Shown here in pieces: positions 36,607-46,898 of a stretch of DNA of 64,000 nucleotides. Under the pieces are notes generated by a model. That model saw only the letters and a program-made list of their open reading frames with translations. It made no database searches and had not been told where the DNA came from. Position 1 is the first letter of the stretch, and each line of letters opens with the position of its first letter. The position numbers were made by a program, and so were the translations under genes. The DNA comes from Litomosoides sigmodontis (Eukaryota; Nematoda; Chromadorea; Rhabditida; Onchocercidae): contig OY718808.1 in the NCBI GenBank assembly GCA_963070105.1, forward strand, positions 6,487,738-6,551,737, in the 5' to 3' direction.

Positions 36607-37632
36607 TAACGATCGTGATATGCATTCGTGGATTGAGACGTAGCTGGACTCTTTTACATGAAAATGTTTCTATAAGTCTATGTTACCGGTAGATGTAAGG
36701 TTAGTTTTAAATTGTGAGTTCCTTGTTACCGATTGTGGAAGTAAATTCCATCTACTACTTGTAGTTTTGCGGTATGACTTATCCCTTATGCTTGGTTGTT
36801 GAATTATTGCTGTTCAACTTATTGTCCTATTCTTAACTTCTAAGAATTTGTTCATTAAGTTTGTTCATAAGAATTTGTTCATTTTAGGCCTTTCCAAATT
36901 GTAAAAGTTTAATAGAGCAGGGATTAAATTTTGAGTAAAATAATGTTTTGATGAGTATAGTAATTTTTGCCCCTACTCTTTCAAAATGACCATTACTGCC
37001 AAGGATCTTTCCTGCCATTCTATCATCGACAATAATTTATACGGAAATAAGCATTCTTTACTAGCATGATAAGGGTTTATCATTCAATTCTTGTTTGTAA
37101 TACAAAATATGTTAGCAGCACATGTTGGTTGTTGGTGCTTTAGTACTTGTGTTATGTTCAGCGAAGTTTATTTATTTGCTCTTCGTTTTCTACTCGGAAT
37201 GTGCATAAAAATAACAGGAAAGTTTTTTAGGAAATTTAAGATAGTTTAAGTGCTGAATAATGCAGAAACTTCGTGCATTGATTGTATCAGATGTTGTCTA
37301 AGTCGATGTGAATCCTGAAACAGCCAAAAAAATTGAAGAGATAGTTTAACATGGGTTTTTGTTGTACAGATTTATAGTCGGTGGTATAACGGTAAAATTG
37401 TGCCAATGAGCATGCCTGCTACTCTATATGGTATCATTTGAATAAACAGTGTTATTCCAAAGCAAATCTTTAGATTTTTCCTCTGTAAGCTGATGCTCTT
37501 GAGTTCATTATTTTTACTTCCGACATAGAAGGGATAAGAAAGAAATACTTTTAAGCTCAGAGCATATGCGTATGCGTGCGTAATTGGTGCATTGCGAAAG
37601 CAAAGTTAGAGCACTGAAAATGGATTTTGCGC
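36607..37632. other. convergent 3' region between glucosidase II and CPT1
   Basis: Both genes end towards this kilobase, so it should contain two 3' UTRs. An AATAAA on the plus strand lies at 37441-37446, about 840 bp after the glucosidase stop and close to the CPT1 stop. It may or may not be used. A short imperfect repeat of TTTGTTCATAAGAATTTG is seen near 36845-36885. No further gene was recognised. Confidence 0.5.
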
Positions 37633-40600
37633 TCAGGAAGTCTCAGACTTCTGGTGGGAGGATTGCCTGCCATGGTTGTGGTAGTAATTTGGTTTGAAGA
37701 GGCAAAATGTACCGACCGTATTTTCAGCAGACTTATAGCAAGCGATATTTATGCATATTGAATGATTGCCAGCGAAACGATAACTGATACCGTATCCGGT
37801 TTTACTAGAGGCTTGGAAACCACCGCCAAACCATGAAAGATCGGGATACTTATCTTCATCTATTTGGCGTGTTACGTTAGGCGTCTGTAGTAAGTGATTT
37901 ACTTAATGTGAGAGATCACTTTCAAAGCATTTTAGCATCGTGCTCCCTGCATAGATGAGGGACAGCGTTCATTTGGGTACTTTTTTTCGCGTTAATGACA
38001 TGACAAAATTTAGAAAGATGTTAATTTGATATAACCTGGCTTGTGCTAAGTTCCCATGGTTGAGATATATAGTAGTCCAGCAATGGGCTGCTCATTCCAG
38101 TTATTTTGCTCAGAATATAAAGGACAAATAAGTGTCGATCGACACCATTTCCAGTTGAATATTCCTTGATATGAAATGCATGAACTTCAGCTGCTTCTCT
38201 GAATAATTTAAGACGTTCTTCTTTCTGAAATGATAATGGAAGTGTGTTTTATGTGACAGATAGACAGAGATTTTTGGGGTGGAAACTTACGTTGCTTTCT
38301 GTGTTCACCATTGACCTAACAAATGCGCATGATTCTTTCGTTACAGAGCGCAATGTTTCTGTCCTCGAATTTGCATAAAACCGTGCTGATATCGATTCAT
38401 AGGTTAGAGAGAATTTCCCTTGATCCTTCAAAGAATTCTCAAAAGGAAGCATGAAGTTTTACATTAGGACTATTTTATTTATAAATGAACTGTTTAAACT
38501 GGCGAAGATAAGGGACATGAGGATTTCTTGATCTGACCGGTCTTTGTATTGCCCTTGTACAACTCATTAAGAAAACCAACTTTAAAGCTTGCTAACTGTA
38601 TAACCATTTGAACAAATGCATCAGGTGAGAAGCCAGCTTTTTTAATAAAACCTTTGCCAAAATCCCGGAAGATAAGGCAGGCTACGTCGACATCGTTGAT
38701 TTGTTCTTGATAATTGATGTAACAACGGATAATCTCTGCCTTCATCTAAACGATACTTTCGCGGAAACATCAAGAAGGACGAAAGTCTGTATGTGATTCA
38801 TTTTTAATACAAATTCTCTCATTCGTATTTGTGTAATAAAAAGGGTTAAGTAGGCAAAGGAACGAAGGGGGATAGAGGTCAATGAAGTTTAATAATAGCG
38901 AACAGAGGTCAATTAAATTGAATGTTAATTTTTCGTCCCTTCAATTAGAGCAATAGGAAAACTGTGTACAAAAAAAGATATAAAATTAGACAATCCTTTA
39001 TAACCAATGTCTCAGCGACAAGGTCGAAAGTTTCAGCAATTTTTTTTTTGCATTTCATGTGTAAGAACTCGTAAAATTTTTTGCATTTTTCCTTCCATTC
39101 CACTCACTTTTAATAAATTCATACTTTTCCAATGAAGGAGAAGCAAGGATGCTACGAGATATTAGTTGTACCGTGATAAAAATGTGGAAAGTAAGTAAAT
39201 TTACAAAGCCGTTCACACCTGCTCGTTAATATCAAAATGCAATCGAACAGCATACTTGTTCTTTGCAGGAAGACTTTTGAGACGCACAGCTCTGTCCACT
39301 TTTTGCATATATCTGTAAATTGTGGTTACAGGAGTGAGATGAAAAGGTGAAAACTTATGAATGAAATTGCTTGCGCAAAAGGAAGAAACTTAATGAGTGA
39401 TGTGGACGTCTGAGGAAAGATAATTTTCAAAAATATAAGCAAATTCTGCGCCATCAGCGACTGAATGCTCTGTTGTTCCGCCACCCTAAAATGCAACTGA
39501 TAAGATTCATAAGCAACTGTTAGCTATCCCTCATCAAAGAGCACAAAAGCAATTCATACATCATCACAACTTGTAAGAATAACTGTAACGAACTCTTCCA
39601 TTAGGACAAATAACATAATTTAATGATTTGTCTGCCCAGCGGTTCCTTCCATCACCAGTTAGCATACTTTTTAAGAAAACCTCGAGCGCTTCCTATAATT
39701 AAATAAAGTTTTGTGTGAAAGTAAAATGCAACATGCATGTGAGGTAAAATCCAGGGAATTCACCCACCGAATCATTGCTATAATCAGTGTCGTCAAGTAC
39801 CATACAGAAATTAGCCGACTCTATCACAGCTAAGGAAGCTTTATTTATAGCATTGTCGAGGAAGAATCGGCGACGATTCAAGCACCACTGGCTTCGAGAG
39901 TCGGTCGTCAATGCTGCAATTTTTCCTTCCACTTCTTCAACACTTTCTTCACGAGTTAGCAATTCCGAAAATACGCTGAAATGAATGAGTGAATAAAACT
40001 TATCAACCACAAAAGAATGAGTGCGGAAAGTATTGCGTGAAAAAATCGGATTCATGAGAGTTCATTTTGAACATCATTAAATTGATCTGTTTGTTAAATA
40101 ATTGAACGATTTATCTAAACTTGTCGTATAGTTCCACTTACTCAATAAGTTGTTCTAAACCGAGAATACAATCATTCTCATCAAAAACATCCAATTTATA
40201 AATGCAACCTCGATGATAAACGACAATGTGACGTGAAGTTCCACAGTACATATCCAAATGATCTGAAGTACGGGCATTTTGTCTTCGAAAGTAAAAATTT
40301 AGACCTAATAATATAACAAGAGCCTCATTATCACAACCTTCTTGTGCTGCTTTTTTTTCATCTACCCTCATTATTTATGCTGCATGATTGCTTCTCAAAT
40401 TTTAAGCGTTATTAGGAAATGTTTGTTGCTCTTCACTGCCCAACGATACATACAAGCGCAGCAGTGGTCAGAAGCTAAAATTTCCTAATAGATAAGAAAC
40501 CCATAAATTCTCCCGGTACTCGAGTTGTTCCATAGCATTTCCAGAGATGTGACAAGCTAATACTTCCATCAGCTATCTGTAAATGAGTTAACATCAGAGG

Positions 40601-42696
40601 TTCAAACTCAAACTTCGAAATTACCCTTTTCTTTATCGGCAAAAAACTAGTTTCATGAAGTTATACAATCTTCTCAAACATTGTATTTATTTCTAATCCA
40701 CTAACTTCTTATTTACGTTTCATCCTTCAAAAAGCAGAAATTGTTAATCATCTCAAAAAAAAATTTTTGATGATGGGAAAATAGTTCAAATGCGGAGAGT
40801 TTTAAGCAATATTAATGACGGTCATCCCACAGTATTATTTTCCACTTCTAAAAATTGTTTCACTCAAAGTTTTTCCCTTATTGAAATAATCTGAAGAAAT
40901 TTTAATTTCCTAATAGTTCGATCTCACATTAAATCTCTTATTTAAAAATTATTTTTATAGTGCTTGCAAGGAAGGATAACAGCAGTAAAATTTAGAATTT
41001 AAATTGACGGAAGAACATTACACTGCAAATAATTTCCATGAAAGGAAAATAATAATAAATAATTAATTAATTAAATCTTACGGGTCGTGAGGATTCTCGA
41101 TCAATTGATAGCATACTCAATGTTTCCAAAAATGCAACATGTGCCGCTCGAGTGGCTTGATCGGTTGGTAAATTAACAAAAATATCCTGAAGTACCTCTG
41201 TTAACACTGATAACTGATAATTTAAATTTGAAATACCTTAGCTATAAGCAAAGCTCTAAACTGCGCTTTGGGAAAAAAAATCACGAAGACATTCCATCTA
41301 TCAGTGAATTAATAGAGATGGCGCATTTCATCCTCATTTTACCCAATTAATAAATGAGAGGACCAACTAAGTGTGCGACACTGCTATTTATCATAACTCC
41401 CTTCCGCGAATACAAGTAAGCATACTTCTCCCATAAGCCAGTGACCTGCAAAACTGATCGTTTTTTCCTTCCTTTGTTTTTAATTTTTCGATTGAAGAGA
41501 GTTATTCCAATATTCTCAATGATATATTTAAATCTTCAAGCGTATCGCATGTAATAAATGAATTTTGTCCAAGGCTTAGTTTAACAAGTTTCCCATTTTC
41601 AGCATGCTAGTTAACCTTTTTTCGCTGTTAATTTCACTTATCTTACATATATAAAGTTTATTTACATAATTGCTGACGAAGCACCAATAGAGCCGTGCTA
41701 ACGTTTGAAGTTTCCAGCCTTCATTTTTTAAAAAATTCTCGGCCATTTTATTTACGTTCATAAATTCATCCTACAAACAGTGAAATGATTTCACTGACCG
41801 AATCTGTTAAATGAATAATTTTGCTCGTTTAGATAATTTACGAAACGAAATAATTCGCTTTTAATTTGAATAAGCCTGGGCTTATTTGTTTTGACCTTTT
41901 TTGAAAAAAAAACGACTTTCCTAGGTAGTCCGTCAAGTGTGGCAGAAACGAAAAAAAGAAAGCGAAACAGTTCACATTCACGATCTCACCCATTTTACTT
42001 CGAAATAATTAAAAAATCCAACGGATACTTACGGCACTGAGCAAAGGCTCTACACTGCTGAGATATCTGTCGATCGTTCCTTTAAGCGATGGAAGTGGTA
42101 AGGTTGGCAGTAATCCCTCGCATGAGTACAGTTGTGGTGATAACTTGTTGAATAAGCGGTGAAATATCTGCAAAGTTAATTAATTAGTTGTTAGTGAGAG
42201 AAAAAAGTTTCCCAACTTAAAGCAATGAGCAGGCAAAGTGAAATAACTCAAAGGTTTGCGCCGCGAAATGACCATGCTAGACCGATCCGATAAATGCAGA
42301 AGCCAAGTGAGATGGAAATGAATTAGCTTCAGGAAACTTACAAACCAAGCTTTTGTCGAAAGTGAATAGTTTCCTTTCTTTTCAAAGTGATATCTTTTGT
42401 AACCAAAATAGAAGTGCTTTATTGCGAGTCTGACAATTAATACTGGCAAGTACGTGCACGCAAAAGCTATCTGAAAACGTTTCCCATTATGGGTGTGCTT
42501 CGATGGAATTGATTCGAGGAGGAATTGAAGATGAAAATGTTGAAATTTAGGTTACATTTGCACTGACCAGTAAGACGTGAGGAATGAAGGCAGTTTGTTC
42601 GTGCAGCGCTCCGTGGAAAATGGCGAGGAAATTTTGCTTCGGTGGATTTTTGTACAGAAGCGAAGCAGTCACAACGAAGACTGTTGAAAAAAACAT
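37633..42696 (-). CDS. CPT1: carnitine O-palmitoyltransferase 1 (outer mitochondrial membrane)
   Basis: Transfers long-chain acyl groups from CoA to carnitine, the entry step of mitochondrial fatty-acid oxidation. Recognised exons (minus): 42696-42568, 42470-42342, 42167-42033, 41770-41666, 41445-41382, 41206-41082, 40576-40501, 40262-40142, 39975-39768, 39692-39594, 39485-39408, about 39313-39219, 38745-38581, 38425-38291, 38224-38036, 37884-37633. Two hydrophobic segments (STVFVVTASLLYK and IAFACTYLPVLIVRLA) fit the N-terminal membrane anchors that set CPT1 apart from CPT2. Family marks include SRHIVVYHRG, the catalytic His in EHSVADGAEFA, FGKGFIKKAGFSPDAFVQM, KFSLTYESISARF and RTETLRSVTKESCAFVRSM, VDRHLFVLYILSK, QPWELSTSQ and GGGFQASSKTGYGISY. 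The regulatory N-terminus upstream of the first anchor is not resolved: a TTTTTTCAACAG acceptor overlaps the proposed start, and an exon near 42850-42770 (IYSWKRLRS) may precede it. The last exon ends in a divergent tail. Confidence 0.93.
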
Positions 42697-43499
42697 TGGA
42701 GGGATGGGATAAAGGTGATTGTGAAGAGCATTCTAAAAACAGTCAATGCCTGATAATCAGTGATAACAGTTACTGTCAGTGATTGATGAACACTGCGTCC
42801 ATGTGGAAATCTGAAGGCTGCACAGAACGCAATCTTTTCCAACTGTAAATCTACAAAAAAGATTGCGACAGTCAGTTCACAGCACAGATGCTGGAATTTC
42901 GAATTTCTGTTACTTTGTAAAAAACTTGCATGAATTAAGGATTGCAATGAGAAAAAAGGAAAACATCACTTTGAATCGATAACACGTCCGTTTGAAACGA
43001 TTTGGAAAGTAGCCGCTCGTACGATAAGGAAACAACGGATTTTGCAAAATACTGTCCGTTATTGTCTGCTCTGTCATTCTGTGTGGAAAATAATTGAAAT
43101 ACTTGCCAAAATGACCTAAAATTTTACACGTGTTCAGTGAATTACTTGAAAGTGCAATTACACGGACGTCTGTCAGAGGAGAGCAGTGAACGTTTTTATC
43201 GTTATTCTCAATGCATCAAAATTGCTTTTTCGTGACAGACGGTTCCAGTTTACTGGCAGCGCTGAACGATCATGCCGCGGTGTCGCATGTAACATAGGAA
43301 GGCCGAAGGGTCATAGGGTCATCACTTTCATTACGCAGGAGTTCTGGCAACCAAATCGATTGCTAAAGTCAGTCACTTCTCGCCTTCAACGTTCTCCTAT
43401 CACCTCCTCCTAAACTAAGCGCATTATGATAATGCGTGATCATTCCTTCATGATTCATTGGCGGAATTGTCTTCCCACATTGTCTGTCCATAATGAAAC
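42697..43499. other. upstream flank of CPT1, no complete gene seen
   Basis: This stretch probably holds the unresolved first exon(s) and promoter of CPT1. On the minus strand, TTTTTTGTAG followed by a frame reading IYSWKRLRS near 42850 resembles the segment just before the first membrane anchor of CPT1, but no compatible donor was established. Nothing else coding was recognised. Confidence 0.4.
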
Positions 43500-43987
43500 A
43501 TAAAGGAAGCAATGAGCAAGCAGTAGATTGGCGTATGAAACAATAAAATTTAACTATGAAAAAGGAAGAAGCGAAGCTTTCAATGACAAGGAAGCTTATC
43601 ATTCCACTGACAATCAAACATTTATTGATTTAGGACTAGACGTTTAACTATGGGGAAAGTGCGACGTGTTAAGCTTGACGTTGCTGCTACGTTGGAAATA
43701 GCGGTAAATGCTCATTTAGCACAGACGGATAAGTGTGTTCGCGTTTGACGTCAATGATAAATGACGTCGTCGAAACAAATTTCAAAGTCGACAGGAAGGC
43801 CACAGTGATGGTAACTGTATTGCGAAACGAGCACTTTTGCGGCACTCCCTTTTTGTAAAGTGAACGGCAATGAGCTAATTAAATGCATTGTACGTCTTAA
43901 TCATATGGTATCGCAGTTACCATTAAAAAAGTACCGCTGCCGGGAATTTGCTGAAAATGAAATTTCAAAAGATAGGGAATTAATTGC
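43500..43987 (+). repeat. segmental duplication, copy A1 (488 bp)
   Basis: Matches 45076-45538 at high identity over its whole length, with one 25-bp block (GATGGTAACTGTATTGCGAA followed by ACGAG) present only here. It contains a short ORF beginning MGKVRRVKLDVAATLEIA, and the 5' part of an open stretch VNGNELIKCIVRLNHMV that continues to 44063. These look like fragments of a small basic protein of unknown family. The frame is broken by stops in this copy between the two parts. Confidence 0.9.
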
Positions 43988-44063
43988 TCGTTTACATCGA
44001 AATCCATCGAAGAGAGAGAAGCGAGATGTGTTGCATTTTATGCTATCAATTTTGTGCATATAA
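43830..44063 (+). CDS. hypothetical small basic ORF fragment, unknown family
   Basis: The open frame TFAALPFCKVNGNELIKC continues through HMVSQLPLKKYRCREF and IARLHRNPSKREKRDVL to a stop at 44061-44063. It is rich in Lys, Arg and Glu and looks more protein-like than surrounding frames. Upstream in the same frame are stops (TGA and TAA near 43808-43818), so either an intron or a frame break precedes it. A further open stretch, IVELVAQMDNYHNFKSLHES (to 44226), lies in another frame just downstream and could be a following exon. No family was recognised and no start was established. Confidence 0.3.
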   Translation, partial: STFAALPFCKVNGNELIKCIVRLNHMVSQLPLKKYRCREFAENEISKDRELIARLHRNPSKREKRDVLHFMLSILCI

Positions 44064-44226
44064 AGAAATTGTTGAATTGGTTGCTCAGATGGATAATTAC
44101 CACAATTTCAAAAGTTTGCACGAATCGACAAATTCATCACTGTGGAGGGGCAATGATGACGGATCATTGCAACGGTGCAAAATGGTTATTCCAACTTTTG
44201 AATTAAGGAAAATGATGTTTTGTTGA

Positions 44227-44714
44227 TATTCTGATGCTCTAGACTGTTAGCTTTGCTTTACTTTTAATTAGTTGATGGCTTTACAAAATTACTTAATAAT
44301 TTGAAAAAAACCTTCAATTGAAAAACCCCAACAATTTCTAGCGGAACCTCTTTCTCTCGCCCTCCAAAGGTTACTTTAAATTGTCAAAATCGCATCTAAC
44401 AGTTGAAATTGCTACTCGCACCACTACATTTTGCAATATCGAGCCGTGTTGCTGTTCTTCACAATTCCTACTTACCGAAAAAGATGAGGCGTACGTGTTC
44501 AAAGATGAATTTGAGAGCGGAAATAACAAGAAAAAGCCTGGTGATTTAGCTTCGGTTTCAGCGTCCGAGAAAGGAAACGCACGTAACACCACCGGCCCCC
44601 AATGAACGACGACGACGACACGTACCCCACACTTAAATCAAGAGAGCCAGAAAGCGCGTCACATCACGCCTTATATACGTCGATTGCTTCGATCAAAGTC
44701 CGTGTGTGTCAGGT
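44227..44714. other. intergenic stretch, no recognised gene
   Basis: Open frames on both strands between about 44371 and 44605 (plus strand begins MSKSHLTVEIATRTTTFC) have no recognised family and overlap each other. This block is absent from the second copy of the segmental duplication. Confidence 0.4.
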
Positions 44715-44821
44715 CACCGTGTACGGCGACTAAATCAATCATCAGCGCTATTGCAGATGTCCCTATCTGTTTCATCATTCACACACAACACATGACCCGA
44801 ACCCTCAACACCAATCTGTGA
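44715..44821 (+). repeat. segmental duplication, copy B1
   Basis: The block CACCGTGTACGGCGAC... through CAACACCAATCTGTG matches 45539-45621, with about 20 bp missing in the second copy. Together with copy A1 it shows that 43500-44821 was duplicated and the second copy then lost internal sequence. Confidence 0.85.
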
Positions 44822-45075
44822 CCTTGCGAAGCTAACCACTTCACCACTCACCACCAGTACCTACATTGCCCTCGTTTTTCTTATATACTAGCCATGAGGA
44901 AGAGCGATAGCAATAGAAGGATGTTTCAAAAAGACCCTTAAACTTTTTGCGCCCCACTTTTAAGCTATGAAATATGTGAGAGAGAGGGAGAGGGAGTGAG
45001 TGGAGGTGATGGGAAATATGTTGCTTTATCAACCAACGAAAGCGTACATTTCTCAATTTCTTCTTCGTCTCACTT

Positions 45076-45621
45076 ATAAAGGAAGCAATGAGCAAGCAGT
45101 AGAATGGCGTATGAAACAATAAAATTTAACTATGAAAAAGGAAGAAGCGCAGCTTTCAATGACAAGGAAGCTTATCATTCCACTGACAATCAAACATTTA
45201 TTGATTTAGGACTAGACGTTTAACTATGGGGAAAGTGCGACGTGTTAAGCTTGGCGTTGCTGCTACGTTGGAAATAGCGGTAAATGCTCATTTAGCACAG
45301 ACGGATAAGTGTGTTCGCGTTTGACGTCGATGATAAATGACGTCGTCGAAACAAATTTCAAAGTCGACAGGAAGGCCACAGTCACTTTTGCGGCACTCTC
45401 TTTTTGTAAAGTGAACGGCAATGAGCTAATTAAATGCATTGTCAGTCTTAATCATATGGTATCGCAGTTACCATTAAAAAAGTACCGCTGCCGGGAATTT
45501 GCTGAAAATGAAATTTCAAGAGATAGGGGATTAATTGCCACCGTGTACGGTGGCTGAATCAATCATAAGCGCTATTGCAGGTCATACACAACACATGACC
45601 CGAACCTTCAACACCAATCTA
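45076..45621 (+). repeat. segmental duplication, second copy (A2+B2) with internal deletions
   Basis: 45076-45538 matches 43500-43987, and 45539-45621 matches 44715-44821. The intervening 727 bp (43988-44714) is missing, as are a 25-bp block and about 20 bp within B. Loss of the 25-bp block makes one longer ORF here, from about 45330 to 45557, running MINDVVETNFKVDRK through FCKVNGNELIKC to a stop at the A2/B2 junction. In copy A1 the same region is frame-broken. Whether either copy is expressed is unknown. Confidence 0.9.
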
Positions 45622-46862
45622 TGGAAAAAAAAATGAATTATCAGCATCATTGCTATCCTACTTTCCTCAATTTTACGGAAAAGCTTCATGTTCGGATCCT
45701 TTTCCGGACTTGTCATTATCACCAGTACTGGGTGGGAAGGGAAGGGAACTATGTGAGAGCAGTTCGCTTCACTTCTATTGTTGCTACTGCATCGTTGAAT
45801 GATGCTATTATTACCGTTAAATTACCTGTTATAAGCTGTTGGTGGAGGGGACGTGTTGGAGAGATGTTCAGGTGTGTTAAAAATTTGTTTGACTTTGTAA
45901 AACAAATATTTCGATGGGTGGAAAGCCTTCTTGTCTGCTAGCTTAGCTCAGTCAACAATGTCAAAAAATCTAGTAGGAAGGGATGAAGTTGAAGTTCCAC
46001 TGATCTTCACCCACTCCACCACATATCCACCATTCATTAGCTAGCAAATACCTGCTAACCATACCTTCAGTTTTAGTTTTGAAAAATTACAGTTATCATT
46101 TTGCTTCTTTGTGATTTACCGAGCGATTGACAAATTTATAATAGAAAATTGTCGCTTCCATCTCTCCGCCAATTCAGTTCCTTCTTTAGGCCTAATTTAA
46201 TAGTTATGTTAAGTGAGGTCGCATTTAAGTGATTGTAAAAGTGATGGATGTGATTTGCGCAGCTGCATTCCGTAAAACTATTAAGACTAGAACTGTGCCG
46301 GAACTGGGTAGAGGTGATGTTACAAGCACTTCTCCAACCGGACAAAGAGCAGTGCCGGAGAAATAGCAGTTTAAGTTCCTTAAAGAACAATCCACAGTCT
46401 GGCCTGAACAATTTCCAATTTATTAAATTGCAATAGTTGTTACTACGACTAGAATCGGCTACTCTATCAAATGCTCAATGATCACACTTGAAGTGCAAAA
46501 AATCAAAATTCAACTTTGCTAAGATAATTTTCACTGTTTCATTATTTGCACCATTTGAACGAATAAATCATTTTCTTTTCTAAATATTCGAAGTTTCCTT
46601 TCATAAAAACGAATGACAGTTGAATTAATATAGTATTTGCATAATCCGTGTAAAATTTAAATGTCTTATTATACCAGTTGGTAGGTAAAGAACCATCGAT
46701 GTTACTTGCCCTAAACGCTTTCGTCAAATAAACATCCGTAATTTCAAAAAATTTTAATTTCCCAAAAGCTGCTATTATTATCACACTACTTGAACAAATT
46801 ATCAAAGCGGATCAGTGTAGCACAGTGAAAATACCATGAAGTACTGTTTGCCTTTTTACTAC
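45622..46862. other. upstream flank of the myosin gene, no gene seen
   Basis: Open frames (for example plus 45621-45941) have no recognised family. The sequence just before the myosin ATG contains TTTTACTACAG ending at 46863, a likely 5' UTR splice or trans-splice acceptor 36 bp upstream of the start codon. The promoter should lie in this region but no specific element is supported. Confidence 0.45.
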
Positions 46863-46898
46863 AGGCAATTCAGAAGATTGAAACTGCAACCTTGTACG

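Noticed and set aside
37633..42696. Initial reading of the acyltransferase as CPT2 (inner-membrane form)
   Set aside because: Two N-terminal hydrophobic segments, SRHIVVYHRG and the TYESISARF...TETLRSVTKES wording fit CPT1 better than CPT2.
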